9,151 nucleotides of DNA from Methylococcaceae bacterium (GCA_947505055.1 CANNLO010000176.1:1-9151), one strand, 5' to 3'; counted from the stretch's first letter, positions 1 to 6,687 are shown. Numbers and translations are program-made. Notes: a model not told the origin generated them from the sequence alone.

Positions 1-3000
1 GCGCCTCACGTCCGGGCGGAGTCAAGGAAATCAACTGGCCGTTTTTGTCATAGCTGTATTGAATCTGCCTGGTATCAGGCAGCGTTTGAGTGATAACCCG
101 CCCCGCTGCATCGTATTCATAACCAACAGCACGTCCCAAGGGATCGGTGACGCTAGCCAGGTAACCTTCCGGGTTGTAGCCGAAGGTTACGGTGCGAGCA
201 TTGGCTGCGCTGCCCTGAGTGGTTGAGGCCAAGCGACCCTTGGCATCGTAAGCATTGTTTAGCCCCAATAAGCCGGTGGTTTGCATGTTCAACACCCGAC
301 CTAAACCATCGATCGTGTTTTTGCTGACACGACCTGCTGCACTGGTGTTGGTAATGGTCTTGCTGGCTTGGTTGAATACTGAGTTGTAACTTCGACCATC
401 CCCCAAAGTCCAAGTATCGGTCAGGGAAGTAAGGCTCAAGGGATTGCCAATCTGGCTCAGCGTTGCTGAACGGCTGTGATCCACTTCGTAGCCTTGCGTC
501 GGTGGACTTATGGTGTCCCAGCCAGAATTAACAGCAGTCGTGTAAGCCTTACCGGTGCCATCTACATTGTAATTAGACTTGACCATGATGGGTGCCAACA
601 TGCCGAAGCGAGGATCAGGGCCAATAACGCTGTACTGTTGGGAACCATCAGTAGCATCGGTGTAACTCATGCCCTTGTCGGTTTCCCTGGTGGTACGATA
701 TAAACCATCGGGGGTAATTATATTACTGAAGGTGGAGTTAAGCCCAATGGAAGCCGAATAGCGCGTGGTAAGTCCCATCGATGTTGTTAGATCGACTACC
801 CAAGAGTTACCGAGTCTGTTTCGAACCAAGGTCTGTTTGCCGCCCGCCGCATCAGTGTCAGTCAATAACTTGCCTTCGTTATCATAACTCATGATTGATG
901 ACTGACCAGTCGGTTTTGTGAAACGGGTCATTAGACCAACGCTTGTGTAAGTCATAGTGTGCGTTTCATCGGCCGGATTTGTAATACTGGCTAGATAATT
1001 ATTAATGTCCAGGGTAAACGCTGTGCGCTGACCGTAGGGTGCAATAATGCCTTTTGGAGTACCCGTTGCTTCACGCTCTATCAATGTTACGTTACCATAC
1101 TGATCGGTAATTGAAACAAGTAATCCCTTGGTATCATAAAAAAACTGGTAAATAATTGAGCCAGTCAATGCATTGAGTGTGCGAAGATGAAGTCCAAATC
1201 TATTGAAATGATAAAGCTCGACTCCATCCCCTGAAGGTATAAATATATCTTCACTGGAAAATCCAGGTAAATTGCGACTAACTTTTCTAATTCTTCCGTT
1301 ATTTGTATCTGCAATATAGAGACTACCATCCGACCCAACAGCCAACCCTTCAGGATAATTCAACGATGCCGAAACAGCTGAGCCTCCATCGCCGCTGAAG
1401 CCTGATTCACTATTACCAGCTATTGTAGTAATAATTCCATCCGTCCCGACTCGACGAACATGCTGACCCTCCATGACGGGATTTAAATCATCCTGTTGAT
1501 CAGTTATGTACAGACTACCATCAGCGCCTAGAGCTATACCAATAGGGAATCCCAGTTTTGCAAGAATAGCTGAGCCTCCATCACCACTAAAGCCTGACTC
1601 TCCATTACCAGCAATTGTAGTTATAATTCCATCCGTCCCGACTCGCCTTACACGATGATTTCCAGTATCCCCAATATATAATCCGCCACTCGAATCAAAT
1701 ACTAAACCTATAGGGTTATTTAAACTTGCCGAAACAGCTGAGCCTCCATCGCCACTAAAGCCTGACACCCCATTACCAGCAATTGTAGTTATAATTCCAT
1801 CCGTCCCGACTCGCCTTACACGATGATTTTCAGAATCTGCAATATAGAGACTACCATCCGATCCACTTTTTATACCCGTAATCAAGCTTAAACTTGCTAA
1901 AGTAGCTGAGCCTCCATCGCCACTAAAGCCTGACTCCCCATTACCAGCAACTGTAGTTATAATTCCATCCGCACCAACTCGCCTTACACGATGATTTTTA
2001 GAATCTGCAATATAGAGACTACCATCCGACCCAACAGCCAACCCTTCAGGATAATTCAACGATGCCGAAACAGCTGAGCCTCCATCGCCACTAAAGCCTG
2101 ACACTCCATTACCAGCAATTGTAGTTATAATTCCATCCGCACCAACTCGCCTTACACGATGATTTTCAGAATCTGCAATATAGAGATTGTTATCAGGGCT
2201 AAGCACTATATCTGCAGGGAAACCTAACCCGGTCGATATTGCCAAAACACCATCACCGGCTAAATCTACTACCCCATTTCCTGCTACGGTTTTAATGGTG
2301 GAATTTTGCGACGCTTCGGCAAATCTTACTGAACCATCCCCAAAGTAAAGAGCTTGCCGCTGAGGATCATATGCATGATGTATATTCAGCGTCCAAGCTC
2401 CCAAGCCTTGCTTTCTGGCATCCCAAGAGCCAAATGCTATATTCTGCTCCTGCCATTTAACAATATCAGGTGCTGGGTCTGCAGTCGCTATTGCTTCCCC
2501 ACTCGATTGTCCAAAGTTATTTACTGGTGAAATGGGGCGACTGTAAACTGCGCCATATTGATAGCCAATGCGCACTTTAGCATCTTGGCTACCTTGGACA
2601 GTTCTACCTAAGGCATCCTTACCGTCCCATGAAAACGCTAGCTTAAGATTGGCTGATGGTGTAAAGATACCCCCCTGAAATTTTATAGGTGATTGCATCC
2701 CCTCCCCATAATTATATAAATCAAATGTTATGGTGCAAGTCTGGTCATCGACATTTCCATAAAATGATTGGTTAAGCAAGGGTGATCCTGCCTGTGGTGG
2801 ACAAGGTTTGAACACACGTCCTGCGAGATAAATTTCGACGAGCACATTTTTTACGTTACTAGGTACTGTTGCACCTATTAAAGGAATTTCTATGCTGTTA
2901 CTGGCTGCTTTGCGTCCTTCCACATGGTTGCTACGATAATTCAAATTGAATGAGGTGCCAGTGATTGAGAGTGTTTCGCCTAATCCTTGATTCTCACATT

Positions 3001-5938
3001 CAATTATTGATCCGCCTTTCTTTGTAGGGCATGACATTTCTTGTTCTATTACAATGTCATTTTTTGGATATTCACATTGCCCTTGACACTGGCTACCGTA
3101 ATTATGGTCATAGGTACTGAGATGGGTCATAGGTATACGCCAAAGGGATGTGCCTACGACATGAAGTTGAGCGAGTTGTTTACGTTCATTCAGTGTCATG
3201 CCAATACTGCTGCCATCATCCGCGATTGCATCTCCATTGGTATCGACGAATGCTTCGCTATTAACGACACTAAGAATCTTAATGACGCGGCCATCTGGTG
3301 AAGGTATCCAGGCGGATTTACTCGGATCGTAATAACCTACTGGTACCTTGATGCCAATAGGCATATGCAAAAAATTATCGACGTAATAAGGCACCGGCCT
3401 GTCAAATATCACATCACGACCTGCAACCTTTGCTATAGCTTCGTCAGACGTTATTTCAACCGCATAAGTGTAACTCGACGTGGGTGGTAGGGGTCCTGGC
3501 ATAGCTTTAGGACCACTTTCGCCAACCGTGTATTCGGTCATATGTAGATGTAACTGGTTAACAGACACTGTGTTACCGTCCTGATTTAGTACGCTGGCCT
3601 GAGTCCCTTGCGGAATCAATAATTCTGCGGTGCGGCTGCCGCGATCATCGTTGACGATGCTGCCTTGGGCGACCTGAAATGGTTGTGTAGTGTCGTTAAG
3701 ATTGATGGTGCTGAGCTTGGTATCGACCTGAATTAACACGACATCTTCAAGATTAGCATACTCCTGCCAACCCGCATGAATTTGACGTTGACTTTTCAAG
3801 TAACCATCAAGTTGATAGTTCAGGGTCAGCAAACCACCTCCATTGACCACCAAATCAAACTGCCCATCGGCACGACTTAAGGTTTGGCCAAGTTCTGGGT
3901 GATCCTTGATGCTAACGAGAACAACCGGCAGCGGATTGTTTTGCTTATCCAGCACCTTGCCACGAATCACAGAAGTGCGTTTGGCTTCCATGATACCTGG
4001 CTGTACCCCTGTCTGAATGGGGTTGGAACCGGTATACAAGAACTGGTTGGCGGAAAAAATATTAGTCGCTACAGTGCTATCGAGTATGGGCGCAACGGTG
4101 GCCGGATTAGGCGGTAGAGCTTGATCTGGGCCCAGTGATACCGTCATGTTGACCGGCGTGCCCATCACGACTGTACTGTTGCCGACCGGATTTTGGCTGA
4201 TGACGCTACCATCGGCTAAGATATTGTATTGGAAACTAAGGCTACCAATATTGAGATTGGCTTGTTGTATAACGATTTCAGCTACGCCACGGCTTTGATT
4301 GACCACGTTGGGGACGGTGGTCTGATCGGCGGCGATTACGGTAATACTAAAGCTTTGGCTATCGCTACCTCCTTTACCATCTATAACGTTTACGTTAACC
4401 GATTGACTGCCAATTTGCCCAGCTGCTGGTATCCAACTGATAAGACCGGTTGCTGCATTGATTGTCATACCGGAAGGGAACAAGGTAAGGCTGTATGTCA
4501 GGCTGTCATTATCGGTATCGCTAGCAATAACAGCATAGTTGTATTGTTTTCCGACAGTTGCAGTCACTAAAGCGGTACTGGTGATTTTGGGTAATTTATT
4601 GATGGGTAATTGTACTGAAACAGTGGTCAATGAGGTGGCTGGCTCACTATTGAGTTTGCCGTCGTTGACGATCAACTGTGCGATGTAGTCGCCTGACAGG
4701 TCAGGAGTTAAAAATGCCTGGAACCGATCTGTATTTGTTAGATTTGCATTACTATGGGTTGGCTTATTAAGTAACGACCAGACGTAGCTCAACGGGTCGT
4801 TATCCACATCTGACGACAAGGAACCGTTTAGAGTAACTTGGTTACCGATGGTACCTGTTTGATTAGGCCCTGCATCAGCAATGGGCTTAGAGTTTTCGGT
4901 GGAGATAATCAGTTGGTCGGGCAAGCTGTCGAGCAGGCCATCATTGACGATCAGTTGCAGGGTATAACTGCCGGGTTTATCGGGGGTGATACTAGGCGTT
5001 TGGGTATCTGAATTCTTTAAAGTAGCCTGACTGTTTGTGGGTTTAGTTAAGAGCTGTGACTTGAACGTGAGCGGGTCTAAGTCAATATCACTGGATTTTA
5101 CGCCGTCCAGAAAGACGGTTTGTTGTACTTTGACGGTTTGATCATCCCCGGCACGGGCAACCGGTTTGGAGTTTTCAGTGGTAATGACTACGTTAACCGG
5201 CTGGCTGTCTACTTGACCATCGTTGACAATCAGTTCGATGCGGTAGCTACCCTTCAGATCGATGGTTAATTTAGCTTGGATGGCGTTGACATTGTTCAGT
5301 TGAGCAATGCTGTTAGCTGGTTTGTCGGCGATGCGCCATCGATAGCTAAGAGGATTGCCATCTTCATCGCTGGATGCGATACCATTGAGAATCGCTTCGG
5401 CACCGACCGCAGTGCTTTGATCCTCACCAGCATTGGCTACCGGCGGATGATTGCTGGTAGGTAATACTCCAAGGACAGTGTTAGAGAAAGTAAAGCTAAG
5501 TTTTTGCGGGTTATTGAATTTAAGTAAGACACCACTGACGGTTTCGCCAGGATCCATTACGCCGTCACTAAAGGGTATCTGAATGTAACGCTTGCCATCT
5601 GCCAAGGCTCCTCCAGCGTTAGCTAATGAAACAGTTGCCATGCTAATATTGCTAATAACTAGCTGAACCGGGACTTCAATAGCTTTGGCTGAGGTATTAG
5701 TCAGAGTGACCAGAGTGTCGAAGGTGTTGGTGCTCCGATTCAGGCGCAAGCCACCGTAACTGACACTAACCTGATTATTTACCATCACCGGGCTGGTTGT
5801 AAGAACTGCCCAAATCGCGCCACTATTTAGACCCACGAAAATCAGGAGCAGGACTTTCAGCCATTTGAGTATTTTCAGTTGTTTAACAAGTGTAAAAATT
5901 ACTGACACTCTTTTTTTTGAATTTCTTACTACTGACAT
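1..5938 (-). CDS. Giant secreted RHS/YD-repeat protein with PKD-like, PASTA-like, TTR-like and NHL domains (3' end beyond window)
   Basis: The frame stays open for 1979 codons from ATG (complement 5936-5938) to the left edge, so the C-terminus is missing. Order by residue: signal peptide 1-44; Ig-like domain 45-160; three PKD-like repeats 164-442; He_PIG/cadherin-like 447-537; PASTA-like 541-604; carboxypeptidase-regulatory-like 654-735; unassigned 740-1145 with Cys 951, 955, 970, 981, 1046 and 1068; RHS-associated pre-barrel segment 1146-1210 (GLGAWTLNIHHAYDP); six NHL blades 1215-1554; YD repeats from about 1571. The start is supported by GGAG 7 nt upstream. In known RHS, Tc-toxin and teneurin proteins the YD repeats build a hollow shell that encloses a C-terminal payload; the self-cleavage site and payload would lie outside this window. 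Inferred role: exported polymorphic toxin or surface adhesin. It sits 77 bp downstream of a PEP-CTERM-type gene on the same strand and is probably co-transcribed. Family assignment is firm; function is not. Confidence 0.93.
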   Translation of the reverse strand, partial: MSVVRNSKKRVSVIFTLVKQLKILKWLKVLLLIFVGLNSGAIWAVLTTSPVMVNNQVSVSYGGLRLNRSTNTFDTLVTLTNTSAKAIEVPVQLVISNISMATVSLANAGGALADGKRYIQIPFSDGVMDPGETVSGVLLKFNNPQKLSFTFSNTVLGVLPTSNHPPVANAGEDQSTAVGAEAILNGIASSDEDGNPLSYRWRIADKPANSIAQLNNVNAIQAKLTIDLKGSYRIELIVNDGQVDSQPVNVVITTENSKPVARAGDDQTVKVQQTVFLDGVKSSDIDLDPLTFKSQLLTKPTNSQATLKNSDTQTPSITPDKPGSYTLQLIVNDGLLDSLPDQLIISTENSKPIADAGPNQTGTIGNQVTLNGSLSSDVDNDPLSYVWSLLNKPTHSNANLTNTDRFQAFLTPDLSGDYIAQLIVNDGKLNSEPATSLTTVSVQLPINKLPKITSTALVTATVGKQYNYAVIASDTDNDSLTYSLTLFPSGMTINAATGLISWIPAAGQIGSQSVNVNVIDGKGGSDSQSFSITVIAADQTTVPNVVNQSRGVAEIVIQQANLNIGSLSFQYNILADGSVISQNPVGNSTVVMGTPVNMTVSLGPDQALPPNPATVAPILDSTVATNIFSANQFLYTGSNPIQTGVQPGIMEAKRTSVIRGKVLDKQNNPLPVVLVSIKDHPELGQTLSRADGQFDLVVNGGGLLTLNYQLDGYLKSQRQIHAGWQEYANLEDVVLIQVDTKLSTINLNDTTQPFQVAQGSIVNDDRGSRTAELLIPQGTQASVLNQDGNTVSVNQLHLHMTEYTVGESGPKAMPGPLPPTSSYTYAVEITSDEAIAKVAGRDVIFDRPVPYYVDNFLHMPIGIKVPVGYYDPSKSAWIPSPDGRVIKILSVVNSEAFVDTNGDAIADDGSSIGMTLNERKQLAQLHVVGTSLWRIPMTHLSTYDHNYGSQCQGQCEYPKNDIVIEQEMSCPTKKGGSIIECENQGLGETLSITGTSFNLNYRSNHVEGRKAASNSIEIPLIGATVPSNVKNVLVEIYLAGRVFKPCPPQAGSPLLNQSFYGNVDDQTCTITFDLYNYGEGMQSPIKFQGGIFTPSANLKLAFSWDGKDALGRTVQGSQDAKVRIGYQYGAVYSRPISPVNNFGQSSGEAIATADPAPDIVKWQEQNIAFGSWDARKQGLGAWTLNIHHAYDPQRQALYFGDGSVRFAEASQNSTIKTVAGNGVVDLAGDGVLAISTGLGFPADIVLSPDNNLYIADSENHRVRRVGADGIITTIAGNGVSGFSGDGGSAVSASLNYPEGLAVGSDGSLYIADSKNHRVRRVGADGIITTVAGNGESGFSGDGGSATLASLSLITGIKSGSDGSLYIADSENHRVRRVGTDGIITTIAGNGVSGFSGDGGSAVSASLNNPIGLVFDSSGGLYIGDTGNHRVRRVGTDGIITTIAGNGESGFSGDGGSAILAKLGFPIGIALGADGSLYITDQQDDLNPVMEGQHVRRVGTDGIITTIAGNSESGFSGDGGSAVSASLNYPEGLAVGSDGSLYIADTNNGRIRKVSRNLPGFSSEDIFIPSGDGVELYHFNRFGLHLRTLNALTGSIIYQFFYDTKGLLVSITDQYGNVTLIEREATGTPKGIIAPYGQRTAFTLDINNYLASITNPADETHTMTYTSVGLMTRFTKPTGQSSIMSYDNEGKLLTDTDAAGGKQTLVRNRLGNSWVVDLTTSMGLTTRYSASIGLNSTFSNIITPDGLYRTTRETDKGMSYTDATDGSQQYSVIGPDPRFGMLAPIMVKSNYNVDGTGKAYTTAVNSGWDTISPPTQGYEVDHSRSATLSQIGNPLSLTSLTDTWTLGDGRSYNSVFNQASKTITNTSAAGRVSKNTIDGLGRVLNMQTTGLLGLNNAYDAKGRLASTTQGSAANARTVTFGYNPEGYLASVTDPLGRAVGYEYDAAGRVITQTLPDTRQIQYSYDKNGQLISLTPPGREA
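2..1228 (-). repeat. YD (RHS) repeats, start of the RHS shell (residues 1571-1979, continuing off the edge)
   Basis: Degenerate YD repeats are visible as YDTKGLLVSITDQYGNV, INNYLASITNPADETHTMTY, MSYDNEGKLLTDTDAAG, IDGLGRVLNM, YDAKGRLASTTQ, YNPEGYLASVTDPLGRAVGY, EYDAAGRVITQTLPD and YSYDKNGQLISLTPPG. They match the G.(L/V)....(D/T)..G pattern of RHS proteins and of the TcC/teneurin shell. The first units are irregular, as is usual where the shell meets the propeller. From about residue 1870 they become regular and close to the RHS consensus. Only the first portion of the shell is in the window; the RHS core end and C-terminal tip domain are not. Confidence 0.93.
1307..1393. repeat. 87-bp perfect direct repeat inside the NHL array, copy A
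   Basis: This block is identical, base for base, to 2003-2089. It encodes the GGSAVSASLNYPEGLAVGSD part shared by NHL units 6 and 2, which are not adjacent. Neighbouring units are clearly more diverged over the same stretch, so the identity suggests a recent segmental duplication or gene conversion rather than purifying selection on the protein alone. Confidence 0.85.
2003..2089. repeat. 87-bp perfect direct repeat inside the NHL array, copy B
   Basis: Partner of 1307-1393, lying 696 bp away. It covers NHL unit 2 and the end of unit 1. Recombination between the copies would delete exactly 232 codons, about four blades, in frame. Confidence 0.85.
3734..3979 (-). other. Carboxypeptidase-regulatory-like (transthyretin-like) domain (residues 654-735)
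   Basis: The core is SVIRGKVLDKQNNPLPVVLV, SIKDHPELGQTLSRADGQFD and LVVNGGGLLTLNYQLDGYLK, with the typical 'G.V.D..N.PL..V.V.I......T.S..DG.F.L.V.GG..L...Y...GY' pattern. These small beta-sandwiches often sit next to catalytic or binding modules in exported proteins. In teneurins a transthyretin-related domain sits just N-terminal to the plug-NHL-YD core. The same placement here is notable, although a long cysteine-bearing region separates this domain from the NHL part. Confidence 0.8.
4127..4318 (-). other. PASTA-like domain (residues 541-604)
   Basis: The sequence opens with TVPNVVNQSRGVAEIVIQQA and continues with NLNIGSLSFQYN, then SVISQNPVGNSTVVMGTPVNMTVSLGP. This is the classical PASTA layout: VP(N/D)V.......A...I..A.L..G.......G.V..Q.P..G..V..G..V...VS.G. 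PASTA units are best known from PknB-type kinases and penicillin-binding proteins, where they contact muropeptides. Peptidoglycan binding cannot be claimed for a single copy in this setting, and a purely structural role is equally possible. Confidence 0.75.
4328..4600 (-). other. He_PIG / cadherin-like Ig domain (residues 447-537)
   Basis: The segment runs LPKITSTALVTATVGKQYNY, then ASDTDNDSLTYSL, PSGMTINAATGLISWIP and a GKGGSDSQSFSITV ending. The order 'G..Y.Y...A.D.D.D.L.Y.L...P.GM.I...TG.I.W.P' is characteristic of the He_PIG (putative Ig) and cadherin-like domains of bacterial surface proteins. It continues the Ig-like stalk directly after the three PKD-like repeats. Confidence 0.8.
4613..5449 (-). 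repeat. Three tandem PKD-like/REJ-type Ig repeats of about 93 aa (residues 164-442)
   Basis: Three consecutive units begin with (K/P)P(V/I)A(N/R/D)AG..Q, continue with a (S)SD.D.(D/N)PL(S/T)(Y/F) strand and end with a GSY...LIVNDG..(D/N)S.P strand. Unit starts are near residues 164, 257 and 350. The first two units end in the same TTEN/STEN link followed by SKP. These are the hallmarks of PKD-type beta-sandwich domains, which typically serve as spacers or carbohydrate/protein-contact modules in exported proteins. Here they probably lift the NHL-YD part away from the cell surface. Protein similarity between units is clear but DNA identity is modest, so the duplication is not recent. Confidence 0.85.
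5459..5806 (-). other. N-terminal Ig-like adhesin-type domain (residues 45-160)
   Basis: This beta-rich segment has the pattern of the Ig-like modules found at the start of many large exported bacterial proteins: a 'recorded form' strand (YGGLRLNRSTNTFDTLVTLTN), a run of hydrophobic/polar alternation, a D-P-G-E-T-V turn at 129-134 and a terminal strand FNNPQKLSFTFSN. It contains no catalytic motif and probably forms the first unit of the stalk. I assign the fold by pattern only and cannot name a specific Pfam family with confidence. Confidence 0.5.
5807..5938 (-). other. Sec signal peptide with extended N-region (residues 1-44)
   Basis: Residues 1-28 are rich in Lys/Arg, then a hydrophobic stretch (VLLLIFVGL) leads to a likely signal peptidase I site after AIWA (residue 44). 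This predicts Sec export of the giant protein. The N-region is longer than usual. A conventional signal peptide would begin near KQLKILKWLK (residue 19), but no in-frame ATG, GTG or TTG lies there, and ATG at 5938 has the good ribosome binding site. The first codons overlap a repeated DNA element (5888-5910), which may explain the extra residues. Confidence 0.75.
5888..5910. repeat. GTGTAAAAA..CTGACAC element, copy 1 (within first codons of the giant gene)
   Basis: This 23-bp segment matches 6819-6841 at 20 of 23 positions (AAGTGTAAAAA, two variable bases, then ACTGACAC). Read on the minus strand it encodes residues 10-17 (RVSVIFTL). The ends GTGT/ACAC form a 4-bp dyad. It may be a regulator binding site, a mobile-element end or a small interspersed repeat. 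Confidence 0.5.
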
Positions 5939-5953
5939 ACCTCTGCTCCAGAG
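5939..5953 (-). promoter_or_regulatory. Ribosome binding site of the giant gene, inside a small hairpin
   Basis: On the minus strand GGAG (complement 5946-5949) lies 7 nt before the ATG. It falls in the inverted repeat CTCTG-GAG-CAGAG (complement 5941-5953), with 5-bp arms and a 3-nt loop. The site decides the start codon. The hairpin could lower translation initiation, but it is short and its effect is a guess. Confidence 0.6.
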
Positions 5954-6015
5954 CTTATGAAATATCTACCGTCAAAAGTCAGCGGCTATAAAATGATCTC
6001 AGCTTCATTAATAAT

Positions 6016-6687
6016 TTATAAGTTAACAAACCTATGTTGTTGGAAATATGCTTTTTTGCCAGACAAAGTACGTTTTCGGCTCATATAAGCACACCATATA
6101 CCAACCACTAATAGTAAAAGCGGACTCGGCGTTGGAACAGAGACGCTGGAGGATTGTACTGTCCAGCTTGGCCCTGCAGTGGAAGAGAATACCGACAGGC
6201 CGTCATTGGCACCCGTTAGATCAACAGCGAAAAGTGCGTCGGCACCGAATGGATCTGTGGTTGCGAACAGAGGGAGGCCAGTAGAGTCATCCAGGATGAA
6301 AAAGGCGAATGAATCGGGTGTGAGACTACCTGGATTGAACAGGTTGGAGGTTTCTATATGAAACTGTAAGGTGTTTCCTAAAGTAATCGATTGCAGGAAT
6401 TCGTTAATAACCAGGCTATTATCGCCCAAGAATACCGTTGAATTCAGAGTACCGCTAGCATCACCCGATAGAGCGCCAGGGATGTAGGAGCCACTGGGCA
6501 AGAAATTGCTGATTTGAACCGTGTTGTTGATAGCCCCGTCACCATCAATGAGATCGAAGGCCAGTGTTGCCGTGTTGCCAGCCAAACTGGAGGTATCTAT
6601 ATTAAAGTCTAACGAATAAGACCAAGCTGTGAGAGGTGCGGCTGATAACAAGGCCACAAAGATAATTCTGTTGACTGCTTTACGCAT
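6016..6687 (-). CDS. PEP-CTERM-like exported protein
   Basis: This 223-aa protein has a Sec signal peptide (residues 1-23; basic start MRKAVNR, hydrophobic core, probable cleavage near AWS/Y). A beta-rich body follows with the SLDFNIDTSSLAG..A.LAFDLIDGDG..NNTVQISNF opening, which I associate from memory with a family of PEP-CTERM proteins (NF038129-like). The C-terminus reads VPTPS (184-188), a hydrophobic helix (189-202) and a basic cluster SRKR (203-206). In PEP-CTERM proteins such a tripartite tail is recognised by an exosortase in the inner membrane, after which the protein goes to the outer surface or extracellular matrix. Two things are odd: the motif is PTPS rather than PEPS, and 17 residues (TLSGKKAYFQQHRFVNL) follow the basic cluster, where these proteins normally end. 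Start supported by a GGA 6 nt upstream of ATG. The giant RHS gene follows 77 bp downstream on the same strand. Confidence 0.85.
   Translation of the reverse strand: MRKAVNRIIFVALLSAAPLTAWSYSLDFNIDTSSLAGNTATLAFDLIDGDGAINNTVQISNFLPSGSYIPGALSGDASGTLNSTVFLGDNSLVINEFLQSITLGNTLQFHIETSNLFNPGSLTPDSFAFFILDDSTGLPLFATTDPFGADALFAVDLTGANDGLSVFSSTAGPSWTVQSSSVSVPTPSPLLLLVVGIWCAYMSRKRTLSGKKAYFQQHRFVNL

Larger units (their letters stand above)
1277..2296 (-). repeat. NHL repeat array forming a probable six-bladed beta-propeller (residues 1215-1554)
   Basis: Tandem units carry the NHL signature G(L/I)A...DGSLYIAD..NHRVRRV followed by GTDGIITTIAGNG and a FSGDGGSA linker. Unit boundaries fall at residues 1239, 1295, 1351, 1407, 1463 and 1527. 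Units 1-4 are exactly 56 aa, unit 5 is 64 aa because eight extra residues (around DLNPVMEG) interrupt it, and unit 6 stops after RIRKVS. The leading half-unit IKTVAGNG (1215 onward) can pair with the incomplete last unit to close the ring, the usual 'velcro' arrangement. That gives six blades, the number in NHL propellers such as TRIM-NHL and teneurin. The propeller probably binds a ligand or plugs the YD shell. Confidence 0.92.

Noticed and set aside
1361..2224. CRISPR array, considered because of the regular repeats
   Set aside because: The repeats are about 168 bp, coding and continuous, with no spacers; they are NHL blades.
6048..6361. Two plus-strand open frames opposite the PEP-CTERM-like gene
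   Set aside because: Shadows of the minus-strand gene, which has a clear signal peptide and sorting tail.
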